Positions 57,236-64,000 of a DNA stretch of 64,000 nt are shown here, piece after piece (within the stretch, counting starts at the first letter, position 1; each line of letters starts with the position of its first letter). Under the pieces are notes generated by a model. That model did not search any database, had not been told where the DNA came from, and worked only from the letters and a program-made list of their open reading frames with translations. The translations under genes and the position numbers were made by a program. Source of the DNA: Pseudophaeobacter sp. EL27 (lineage in GTDB: Bacteria; Pseudomonadota; Alphaproteobacteria; Rhodobacterales; Rhodobacteraceae). The stretch spans positions 62,001-126,000 of the forward strand of contig NZ_OMPQ01000002.1 of NCBI RefSeq assembly GCF_900313025.1, written 5' to 3'.

Positions 57236-58129
57236 TCAGCTCTTCTTACCGAGGCTCAGAGTGTGCTCACGAAGCCAAGCCATAAATCCGCGTGGGTCGC
57301 TTTGCAGCTGGGCCATCTGCTCCTCTGTCAGAGGATCCCCCACCACCGGCGCCTGAGGCTTGTTGCAGGAGCGCACGATCTCATGCAACAGCAGGCCCTG
57401 TCGCAGAATCGGCGAGAGCTTATTGGCAATCTGATAGCTGCGTGAATTACTGCCAGGGAAAAAGATCGGAACCACCCGCGCGCCAGAGCGACGAATGAGC
57501 TGCGCGGTAAAGACGTTCCATTCCTGCTCAATCGCCGGGCCAAACCAGGTCTCTGACGACATCACCACCCCTGATGGGAACAGCGCGACCACGCCTCCTG
57601 CTTTCAGGTGAGACATGGTTTTGGCGCGCATCTCGACCATCTTCTTTTGCGCGTCGGGATCATGCGGAAAGGGCACCGGGATCATAAAGGAGGTCGCCGC
57701 CTCATCCAGCCCCGTCAGGACCGAACGGGTCAGAATGCGATAATCCTGACGTACCCGCCCAATAAGATCGGCAAAAATCATACCGTCGACCATGCCATGG
57801 GGATGGTTGGCGACAATCACCACCGGGCCTTCACCGGGGATACGCTTGATCTGCTCTTCCGGGGTCATCAGGTTGATGCCCATGATATTGAGCGCACCCC
57901 GCCAGAATTTCTGACCGCGATATTCAGCGTTTTGATTTTCAAACTTCTTGACCATGCGCAGAATGGTCAGCTTGCCGGTCATCCACTCGATGGCCTTGAT
58001 CGCCAAAGAGGTCCAGCGGTCATCAAAGGAATTGGCATAGGTCAGAGTGCGGCGGTCATAGACCTCACCGGTGCTCTGATCACTCTCCGGTGTCACACCG
58101 GTGTTTCGCTCATGTGCCGTATCCGCCAC
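57236..58129 (-). CDS. Lysophospholipid/glycerol acyltransferase family protein
   Basis: 297 residues. The acyltransferase motif I is IVANHPHGMVDGMIF (about residue 110), of the NHPxGxxDG type found in OlsA/hemolysin-like acyltransferases, followed by GVVALFPSGVVMSSETW (motif III region) and VPIFFPGSN. No clear transmembrane helix; probably peripheral at the inner membrane. Function likely transfer of an acyl chain to a lysolipid or ornithine lipid precursor. Last gene of the chvI-chvG-hprK-rapZ-PTS set, 32 bp after ptsH. Confidence 0.82.
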   Translation of the reverse strand: MADTAHERNTGVTPESDQSTGEVYDRRTLTYANSFDDRWTSLAIKAIEWMTGKLTILRMVKKFENQNAEYRGQKFWRGALNIMGINLMTPEEQIKRIPGEGPVVIVANHPHGMVDGMIFADLIGRVRQDYRILTRSVLTGLDEAATSFMIPVPFPHDPDAQKKMVEMRAKTMSHLKAGGVVALFPSGVVMSSETWFGPAIEQEWNVFTAQLIRRSGARVVPIFFPGSNSRSYQIANKLSPILRQGLLLHEIVRSCNKPQAPVVGDPLTEEQMAQLQSDPRGFMAWLREHTLSLGKKS

Positions 58130-58161
58130 CGTGCCATTCCTGTCAGTTGAAGGGGCAGAGA

Positions 58162-58431
58162 TTAGAACCCCTCGCCGAATTTGTCAGCCACCAGGGCCGC
58201 TACCGCATCAGCCAGAGCACCAGCATCCGGCCCCGAAGTCTCGACGTCAATAGTCGTTCCTTTCGAGGCTGCCAACATCAAAAGCCCCATAATACTGTCG
58301 CCAGAGGCCGACATCCCGTCCTTTGACACCTCAGCCGTGGCGTCAAATCCCTCGACGACCTCCACCAGCTTGGCAGAGGCACGGGCGTGCAGCCCTTTTT
58401 CATTCACGATTTTCAGTGTTTTCAAAGCCAT
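58162..58431 (-). CDS. ptsH: Phosphocarrier protein HPr
   Basis: 89-residue HPr. The PEP-dependent phosphorylation site is the His in EKGLHARASA (His15 equivalent), and the kinase site is the Ser in GDSIMGLLML (Ser46 equivalent); both are intact, as needed for control by HprK. It starts directly after the EIIA stop. No sugar-specific PTS permease is present, so it most likely serves regulation (PTS-Ntr-like) rather than sugar uptake. Confidence 0.95.
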   Translation of the reverse strand: MALKTLKIVNEKGLHARASAKLVEVVEGFDATAEVSKDGMSASGDSIMGLLMLAASKGTTIDVETSGPDAGALADAVAALVADKFGEGF

Positions 58432-58839
58432 TTACTGCGCCTGCTCCCCGTCGGGATTGATGTTTTGAGAATTAATATACTTGCGCCCTGCTTCCAGCGC
58501 CTGGCGCACGGCCTCTCCGACAACAAGATGGCGGGATTTGGCCAGTTTGATCAAAAGCGGCAGGTTGGCCCCGTAAAGAATGCGCCGGTTTAGGGGCTTG
58601 CAGGCGCGCAGGCTGAGATTCGAAGGCGAACCACCATAAAGATCCGTCACCACCACTACACCGTCACCAGTGTCCACCTGATCCGCCGCCGCGCAGATCT
58701 CACATTGCTTGTCTTCGCGGTCATCATCTGGTGCGATGGCAACGGACAAAAGGTTGGGCTGAGGCCCCACAACATGCTCGACCGCAGCCAGGTATTCCCT
58801 GGCCAGCCCGCCATGTGCCACGATCACGATCCCGATCAA
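58432..58839 (-). CDS. PTS EIIA component, mannose/fructose family
   Basis: 135-residue stand-alone EIIA of the mannose family. The N-terminal IGIVIVAHGGLAREYLAAVE carries the phosphorylatable His (His9/10) and DLYGGSPSNLSLR is the second signature. No IIB, IIC or IID partner is nearby, so a regulatory role taking phosphate from HPr is likely. It sits between rapZ and ptsH with 0-21-bp spacers, in one transcript. Confidence 0.93.
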   Translation of the reverse strand: MIGIVIVAHGGLAREYLAAVEHVVGPQPNLLSVAIAPDDDREDKQCEICAAADQVDTGDGVVVVTDLYGGSPSNLSLRACKPLNRRILYGANLPLLIKLAKSRHLVVGEAVRQALEAGRKYINSQNINPDGEQAQ

Positions 58840-58860
58840 TCCTGCAACTCCGTATCCCTG

Positions 58861-59721
58861 CTAGCTTTGCAGCTCGCGATGTCTAATTGACACCTGCTGG
58901 CCCTCTTCTGCAAGGGCTTTTGCGAGGGTTTCTGCCAGGGTGACCGATCGATGCTGCCCACCCGTGCATCCAAAGGCGATCGACAGGTGCGATTTTCCCT
59001 CTTCGCGGTAGGCTGGCAGCAAAAACCGGGTCATGTCGAGCACCCGCGAAAAGAAGCCCTCATAGCGCTGATCCGCTTTTACATGGGCCTGCACAGCTGC
59101 GTCGCGCCCATCCAACCCTCGCAGGCTTTGGTTCCAATAGGGATTGTCCAGAAACCGGCAGTCAAACACCATGTCAACGCTGCGCGGCACCCCGCGCTTG
59201 TAGGAAAAACTCTGGATCGATAGCGCCAGGTTGCGCCCACCAGGCGCAAAGAGATGTTCGATCTCGGCCTTGAGCTGATGCACATTCATTTCAGAGGTAT
59301 CCAGCAACAGGCTGGCCCTGTCCCGCGTCGACCCCATCAGGCTCAACTCGCGTTGTATCCCCAGTTCTGGCGTTTCCCCCGGCGCCAAGGGATGACGCCG
59401 CCGGGTTTCCGAATAGCGCCGCAACAGAACATCGGGGCGCGCATCCAAATAGAGCACCGACAGCTCGCAGCCATCGCGGGCTTCCAGCATGTCGATCACC
59501 TCCAGCAGAGCTGCCGGAGAGAAATCCCGGTTGCGACTGTCCAGCCCCAGGGCCATGGGGCCGGCGTCTCCAGCAGCCGAGACCAGCCCCGGCAACAGCC
59601 GCAGCGGCAGGTTATCAATGGCCTCATAGCCGAGATCTTCCAGCACGTTGATCGCAGTTGTGCGCCCAGCGCCGGAGGGGCCGGTGACCAGGACAATCGG
59701 GGTTACTTCTGTATCAGACAT
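58861..59721 (-). CDS. rapZ: RNase adapter / nucleotide-binding protein RapZ
   Basis: 286 residues from the ATG at 59721 (GGTGGAG upstream). RapZ proteins bind NTP and, in enterics, guide RNase E to the GlmZ RNA. The P-loop is [11 protein letters not shown], with Arg in place of the invariant Walker A Lys. [36 protein letters not shown] and the C-terminal [15 protein letters not shown] (metabolite-binding) are conserved. In alphaproteobacteria the gene is grouped with hprK and ptsH; its target here is unknown. Confidence 0.95.
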   Translation of the reverse strand: MSDTEVTPIVLVTGPSGAGRTTAINVLEDLGYEAIDNLPLRLLPGLVSAAGDAGPMALGLDSRNRDFSPAALLEVIDMLEARDGCELSVLYLDARPDVLLRRYSETRRRHPLAPGETPELGIQRELSLMGSTRDRASLLLDTSEMNVHQLKAEIEHLFAPGGRNLALSIQSFSYKRGVPRSVDMVFDCRFLDNPYWNQSLRGLDGRDAAVQAHVKADQRYEGFFSRVLDMTRFLLPAYREEGKSHLSIAFGCTGGQHRSVTLAETLAKALAEEGQQVSIRHRELQS

Positions 59722-59735
59722 TGGCACTCCACCAG

Positions 59736-60197
59736 TCAGGGGTGTCGATCAGAGAGCTTGGCATCGGGGTCGAGAGCTCCGGATTTGAGAAACTGTATCA
59801 GGGCAGCGGCAAAGTGAATGCCCTCCACCCGGCGAAAGATCTGGACTTCCTGGTCCAGAAGCCTCTCTAGCCGCCTGGGGGGCAAGCGCTGCGTCTCGAC
59901 CTGGTCCATATCGACGATCACACAGATTGCGGTTTCAGGGGCCGCTGTAGCGGTCAAAATCCCAACATTTCGCGCCTCGATAAGCCCCCTTAGCGCAGCA
60001 GGAGGTCTAGCCCATATGGCACCCCCCTGCTGCCAGATCTGCACCTGATCATCTGCAACCAGCTCCGCCCCATAGGCCATGAGCTGCAGCGCCAAAGAGG
60101 ATTTACCGCTGCCAGAGCCGCCCCGGATTAGAACACCGCGCCCTGCAAGCGTCACACAACTGGCGTGCTGGGTCTGCTCGGGCGGGTTTGCAGGCAT
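59736..60197 (-). CDS. hprK: HPr kinase/phosphorylase, short alphaproteobacterial form
   Basis: 153 residues, comprising only the kinase domain; the N-terminal domain of the ~310-residue Firmicute enzyme is absent, which is normal for alphaproteobacteria. Walker [14 protein letters not shown] (about 24-36) follows the beta-strand VLIRG, and VADDQVQIW carries the catalytic Asp pair. Substrate is Ser46 of HPr encoded downstream. It starts 6 bp after the chvG stop, so sensor and PTS genes form one unit. Confidence 0.93.
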   Translation of the reverse strand: MPANPPEQTQHASCVTLAGRGVLIRGGSGSGKSSLALQLMAYGAELVADDQVQIWQQGGAIWARPPAALRGLIEARNVGILTATAAPETAICVIVDMDQVETQRLPPRRLERLLDQEVQIFRRVEGIHFAAALIQFLKSGALDPDAKLSDRHP

Positions 60198-60203
60198 CAC
60201 TGA

Positions 60204-61919
60204 TCAGACGGGCAGGCCAACAACAAAACGTGCGCCCAGAGGTTCAGAGGTGACATCGGCCTCGGTTGGGCGAATATTCTCGGCCCAAACCACACCACCG
60301 TGCGCCTCGACAATCTGTTTGGAAATCGCCAGCCCAAGGCCTGAGTTATTGCCAAAATGTTCGTCCGGACGCTGTGAGTAGAACCGTTTGAAGATCTTTG
60401 CCAGCGCCTGTTCCGGAATACCGGGGCCCGTGTCTTCGACCACAATCAGCACACGATTGTCGCGCCTGCGTGCCCAGACCCGGATAGCATCGCCCTCTTC
60501 GCAAAAGGAAATCGCATTGGTGATGAGGTTGACAAAGACCTGCGCCAGACGCGCCTCCAGCCCCTGAATCATCACCGGGCGCGGCGGCAGGTCGGTGATA
60601 TAGTCGATCTGCTTGGCCCGGGCGTCTTCACCCAGATACTGGTTGAGGTTGGTGAGCATCTTCAGAAGATCGAACTCGTCCTCTTCTTCTTTCACCAGTT
60701 CTGCGTCCAGGCGTGACGCATTGGAGATATCGCTGACCAGGCGGTCCAGACGGCGCACGTCATGTTCAATGACCTCCATCAGCTTTTCGCGCTGATCATC
60801 GCGTTTGACCATCCGCAATGTGCCAACAGCAGATTGCAGACTGGCCAGCGGGTTCTTGATCTCATGTGCCACATCGGCGGCAAACTGTTCATTGCTGTCA
60901 ATCCGGCTATACAGCGCCTTGACCATGCCCCGCAGAGCACGGCTCAAACGGCCAATCTCATCAGGACGCGCCGACAGATCGGGGATGCGGATACGGCCAG
61001 ACTGCGCTTTACGGGAATCCCGCTCACGGCCCAGTTCCGCGGCCTCGGCCAGATCCGCCAACGGGTTGGCAATTGTCGAGGCCAAAACCAGGCTCAAACC
61101 AACAGAGACCAACAGCGCAATGATAAAGATCTGCAAGACCCGCTCGCGCTCTCCCCGCACCAGGGCGTCGATCTCGCCGGAAGGTGAGGCCAATGCCACC
61201 ACCCCAATGGCAGTGCCATTGCTGAGAATTGGTGCCACCGCTGACAAAACCGTTCCGCCACTGGTATCGCCGACCACTTCGATCTTGGCGGTGCCCGTCA
61301 AGGAATGCTGCACCAGAGTCTGCAGCTGCTCCTGCAGTGGCTTGATATAGGCCTCTTCGGAAGATTGGGATTGAAACACCCCACCCAACATCGCCCAGAG
61401 CTTCGACAACCCATCGGAGATCAGCGTGCGGTTCTTGGTGCTCTCATTGAGCGCATTCAGCGCGTCAGGCCGGTTGACCCCGGTCACCTGCGCCACCAGC
61501 ACGCCTGAGGTATCAAAGACAAAGGCCTCAACCCCGCCGCGCAGGGTGACGCCCTCAAGAACCTGTACCGGATCAATGCCATCGCCGGTTGTCAAGCTTA
61601 CCGCACCCGACGACGGCAACACCGCCTCAAAAACGTCGGCAATCAGCGAGACTTCGGCCACCAGAGCCCCGGCGCGCTGTTTCACCAGGCTTTGACGAGA
61701 GGAATTCAGATAAAGAATACCGGCAACCAAAATGATCAGAGCGATCAGGTTGAAGGTGATGATCTTACGCGTCAATGGGGAGCCCTTTAGAGAAAAGAAC
61801 CCCCGGCGCGCCCGTTTCACCTGCATTTCAGCCGCAACGGTCTGGTCCGGCGCAACCCAATCGTCGCCCAGAACCACATCCCCATCTTGCTGACTCGATG
61901 TCAGGCCAGTGTCACGCAT
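60204..61919 (-). CDS. chvG: Sensor histidine kinase ChvG
   Basis: 571 residues. Two membrane helices (about 52-72 and 285-305) enclose a periplasmic sensor of the ChvG/ExoS type. HAMP follows, then HisKA with VAHEIKNPLASLQSAVGTLR (phosphoacceptor His), and HATPase with DTGPGIPE and NSGLGLAISKQIVEAHGG. In rhizobia ChvG responds to acid and envelope stress and is held off by the periplasmic ExoR; no exoR is in the window. 33 bp after chvI. Confidence 0.95.
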   Translation of the reverse strand: MRDTGLTSSQQDGDVVLGDDWVAPDQTVAAEMQVKRARRGFFSLKGSPLTRKIITFNLIALIILVAGILYLNSSRQSLVKQRAGALVAEVSLIADVFEAVLPSSGAVSLTTGDGIDPVQVLEGVTLRGGVEAFVFDTSGVLVAQVTGVNRPDALNALNESTKNRTLISDGLSKLWAMLGGVFQSQSSEEAYIKPLQEQLQTLVQHSLTGTAKIEVVGDTSGGTVLSAVAPILSNGTAIGVVALASPSGEIDALVRGERERVLQIFIIALLVSVGLSLVLASTIANPLADLAEAAELGRERDSRKAQSGRIRIPDLSARPDEIGRLSRALRGMVKALYSRIDSNEQFAADVAHEIKNPLASLQSAVGTLRMVKRDDQREKLMEVIEHDVRRLDRLVSDISNASRLDAELVKEEEDEFDLLKMLTNLNQYLGEDARAKQIDYITDLPPRPVMIQGLEARLAQVFVNLITNAISFCEEGDAIRVWARRRDNRVLIVVEDTGPGIPEQALAKIFKRFYSQRPDEHFGNNSGLGLAISKQIVEAHGGVVWAENIRPTEADVTSEPLGARFVVGLPV

Positions 61920-61952
61920 TGTTGCACGCCCCCCTGGAAAAGACTGCAGATC

Positions 61953-62657
61953 TTACTCTTCATTGTAGCGGTAGCCGATCCCGTAAAGGGTCTCGATCGC
62001 AGCAAAATCTGTATCCGCTGTCCGCATCTTCTTGCGCAGCCGTTTGATATGGCTGTCGATAGTCCTGTCATCCACGTAGACCTGGTCATCATAGGCCACA
62101 TCCATCAGCTGATCGCGGCTTTTGACAAAACCCGGGCGCTGCGCCAGGGCCTGCAACAGCAGGAACTCAGTGACGGTCAGCGACACGTCCTTGCCCTTCC
62201 AGCTGACCGCGTGGCGCAGAGGGTCCATCCGTAGGTTCCCCCGCTCCATGACCTTGGTCTCGGGTGTTTCAGCTCCGACCTCGTCGCTGTTCAGCGCATC
62301 CTGACGGCGCAACAAGGCGCGAATACGCTCGACCAGCAGACGCTGCGAGAAGGGTTTTTTGACGTAGTCGTCGGCCCCCATGCGCAGGCCCAGAACCTCG
62401 TCGATCTCATCATCCTTGGAGGTGAGAAAGATCACCGGCATCTGGGTTTTCTGCCGCAGACGCTGCAACAGATCCATACCGTCCATGCGGGGCATCTTGA
62501 TGTCCAGCACGGCCATATCCGGCAGTTTCTTGTTAAAGGCATCCAGCGCGGCCTGCCCATCATTATAGGTCTCTACCTCAAACCCTTCGGCTTCCAGTGT
62601 CATCGCCACGGAAGTCAAAATGTTGCGGTCATCATCCACCAAAGCAATCTTCGACAT
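61953..62657 (-). CDS. chvI: Response regulator ChvI
   Basis: 234-residue OmpR-family regulator. Receiver [20 protein letters not shown] with phosphoacceptor Asp in [13 protein letters not shown] and Lys in [11 protein letters not shown]; winged-helix output with [20 protein letters not shown]. First gene of the cluster with chvG, hprK, rapZ, EIIA and ptsH. Divergent from pckA across a 354-bp gap with repeated motifs, an adjacency also known in rhizobia. Confidence 0.96.
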   Translation of the reverse strand: MSKIALVDDDRNILTSVAMTLEAEGFEVETYNDGQAALDAFNKKLPDMAVLDIKMPRMDGMDLLQRLRQKTQMPVIFLTSKDDEIDEVLGLRMGADDYVKKPFSQRLLVERIRALLRRQDALNSDEVGAETPETKVMERGNLRMDPLRHAVSWKGKDVSLTVTEFLLLQALAQRPGFVKSRDQLMDVAYDDQVYVDDRTIDSHIKRLRKKMRTADTDFAAIETLYGIGYRYNEE

Positions 62658-62724
62658 TGGATTTGCCCCTAAATCTGCTCTTATTTTGTTTGTATTTTTG
62701 TCCTTTCATCGCCCGTCTTGCACC

Positions 62725-62802
62725 GCGAATCAATCCCCATTGGCGAATCAGGTCTCTCTTTGGCCACAATTAGGGCAAAAATGTCTTATCATTCGCTGAA
62801 TG
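62725..62802. promoter_or_regulatory. Repeats in the chvI-pckA divergent region
   Basis: GCGAATCA occurs twice (62725-62732 and 62743-62750, 18-bp period), and a related palindrome CATTC-GCT-GAATG lies at 62790-62802. These are candidate regulator sites between chvI and pckA. No gene was found in the 354-bp gap 62658-63011. Confidence 0.4.
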
Positions 62803-63011
62803 GTGAACAGCAATCAGGCAACCCGGTGAATGGTTGCGCTAAACTCCGCCTTGATGGCGCTAACTGCGCCAAACCGTCCTGTTCAGTCATGGAAACGTCA
62901 TGTTATGAGCTGCCCCAACCGGTGTCGCTACCGGAGAATTGCCCCGATCTGCCTTGGGGCGCAGCTTTTAATCTATGCGGCCACGCAAGGCCGGCACAGG
63001 AGAGAGAACAC

Positions 63012-64000
63012 ATGGCATTTGGACGGGTTAACCCGAATTTCCGCCTCGAGGATCAAGGTATCGAGGGTCTGGGCAATGTCCATTACAACCTCATGGAGCC
63101 AGCCCTTGTAGAGGCAGCTCTGAAGCGCGACGAAGGCACCCTGGGCAATGGCGGCGCGTTCCTTGTGACCACCGGTAAATTCACCGGTCGCTCCCCCAAG
63201 GATAAGCACGTCGTCAAATCCGACAGCGTCAAAGACACCATCTGGTGGGAAAACAACGCCGAGATGTCGCCCGAAGGCTTCGACAATCTTTATGTCGACA
63301 TGCTGGAGCACATGAAGGGTGGTGATTACCACGTACAGGATCTGATTGGTGGCGCCGACCCCAAGCATTCGATCAATGTCCGCATGGTCACCGAACTGGC
63401 CTGGCACGGGCTGTTCATCCGCACCATGCTGCGCCGCCCCGAGCGCGAAGACCTGAACGATTTCATTGCTGACTTTACCGTCATCAACTGCCCCAGCTTC
63501 CAGGCCAATCCAGAGCGTCACAACTGCCGCTCCGAGACCGTCATCGCGATGAACTTTGATCGCAAGATGATCCTGATCGGTGGCACCGAATATGCCGGTG
63601 AAAACAAGAAATCCGTTTTCACCCTGCTGAACTACCTGCTGCCCGAAAAAGGCATCATGCCGATGCATTGCTCGGCCAACCACGCCAAGGGCAATCCCGT
63701 AGACACCGCTGTGTTCTTTGGCCTGTCCGGCACCGGCAAGACCACCCTGTCCGCCGATCCCGATCGCGTGCTGATCGGCGATGACGAGCACGGCTGGGCA
63801 GACAATGGCACCTTCAACTTTGAAGGCGGCTGCTACGCCAAGACCATCAGCCTCAACCCCGAGGCCGAGCCTGAGATCTACGCCACCACGTCCAAATTCG
63901 GCACCGTGATCGAAAACATGGTCTTTGACGAAGAGACCAAAGAGCTGGATTTCGAAGACGACAGCCTGACGGCCAACATGCGTTGCGCCTATCCGCTGCA
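63012..64000 (+). CDS. pckA: Phosphoenolpyruvate carboxykinase (ATP), 3' truncated by window
   Basis: The first 329 residues are present; the normal length is about 530. It converts oxaloacetate and ATP to PEP, the first step of gluconeogenesis. Start [18 protein letters not shown] with GAGAGA upstream. RSPKDKHVV (substrate arginine), FPSxQANPER-like [16 protein letters not shown], the kinase-1a P-loop [15 protein letters not shown] and GDDEHGW (metal/kinase-2 region) are all intact. Divergent from chvI. The gene continues past 64000. Confidence 0.97.
   Translation, partial: MAFGRVNPNFRLEDQGIEGLGNVHYNLMEPALVEAALKRDEGTLGNGGAFLVTTGKFTGRSPKDKHVVKSDSVKDTIWWENNAEMSPEGFDNLYVDMLEHMKGGDYHVQDLIGGADPKHSINVRMVTELAWHGLFIRTMLRRPEREDLNDFIADFTVINCPSFQANPERHNCRSETVIAMNFDRKMILIGGTEYAGENKKSVFTLLNYLLPEKGIMPMHCSANHAKGNPVDTAVFFGLSGTGKTTLSADPDRVLIGDDEHGWADNGTFNFEGGCYAKTISLNPEAEPEIYATTSKFGTVIENMVFDEETKELDFEDDSLTANMRCAYPL

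Overview
The window is chromosomal DNA of a high-GC alphaproteobacterium, almost certainly a marine Rhodobacteraceae of the Roseobacter group. The basis is the translation/transcription core genes, the chvI-chvG-hprK-rapZ-PTS cluster divergent from pckA, a DUF6473 protein, and the roseobacter-like sequence of nearly every gene. This assignment is by recognition; no database search was run.

Positions 1-23370 form the ribosomal/RNA polymerase superoperon, all on the minus strand. Read right to left it is secE-nusG, rplK-rplA, rplJ-rplL, rpoB-rpoC, rpsL-rpsG-fusA-tuf, then rpsJ-rplC-rplD-rplW. It is cut into separate transcription units by intrinsic terminators after nusG, rplA, rpoC, tuf and rplW. 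Three accessory insertions lie within it or border it: a methyltransferase between nusG and rplK, a glycosyltransferase / DMT transporter / glycosyltransferase island between rpoC and rpsL, and the large block described next.

Positions 23437-45412 form a roughly 22-kb accessory block between secE and a second tuf gene (45798-46973). It holds an SGNH-like and a GSCFA protein next to a TPR/O-GlcNAc-transferase-like protein (surface or protein glycosylation is suspected) and an MFS transporter. A hybrid histidine kinase and response regulator lie divergent from a phosphonate-type ABC transporter (phnDCEE) with a HAD protein. There is an AraC regulator divergent from cupin, flavin monooxygenase and alpha/beta-hydrolase genes (possible Baeyer-Villiger-type catabolism). 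cfa follows, with the decayed end of an FAD oxidoreductase gene beside it, then a DUF3179 protein and a wrecked IS3-family element abutting the tuf2 region. The two tuf genes are a mosaic pair: nearly identical 3' halves plus a shared downstream segment, but five amino-acid differences in the N-terminal 240 residues.

Positions 47117-57005 hold a lipoprotein, parC, an SH3-domain protein, an SDR, a small HIG1-like membrane protein with a corrinoid adenosyltransferase, etfBA, a DUF6473 protein and 3-hydroxybutyryl-CoA dehydrogenase. Positions 57236-62657 hold the minus-strand chvI-chvG-hprK-rapZ-EIIA-HPr-acyltransferase cluster, which links envelope stress sensing with a regulatory phosphotransfer chain. 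pckA starts at 63012 and runs off the right edge.

No tRNA, rRNA or CRISPR array was found. The most interesting non-coding signals are three related AGA-loop hairpin repeats near the tuf genes whose stems differ by paired changes, hairpins in the leaders of rpsJ, rpsL and rplJ, and a long hairpin between rplL and rpoB.
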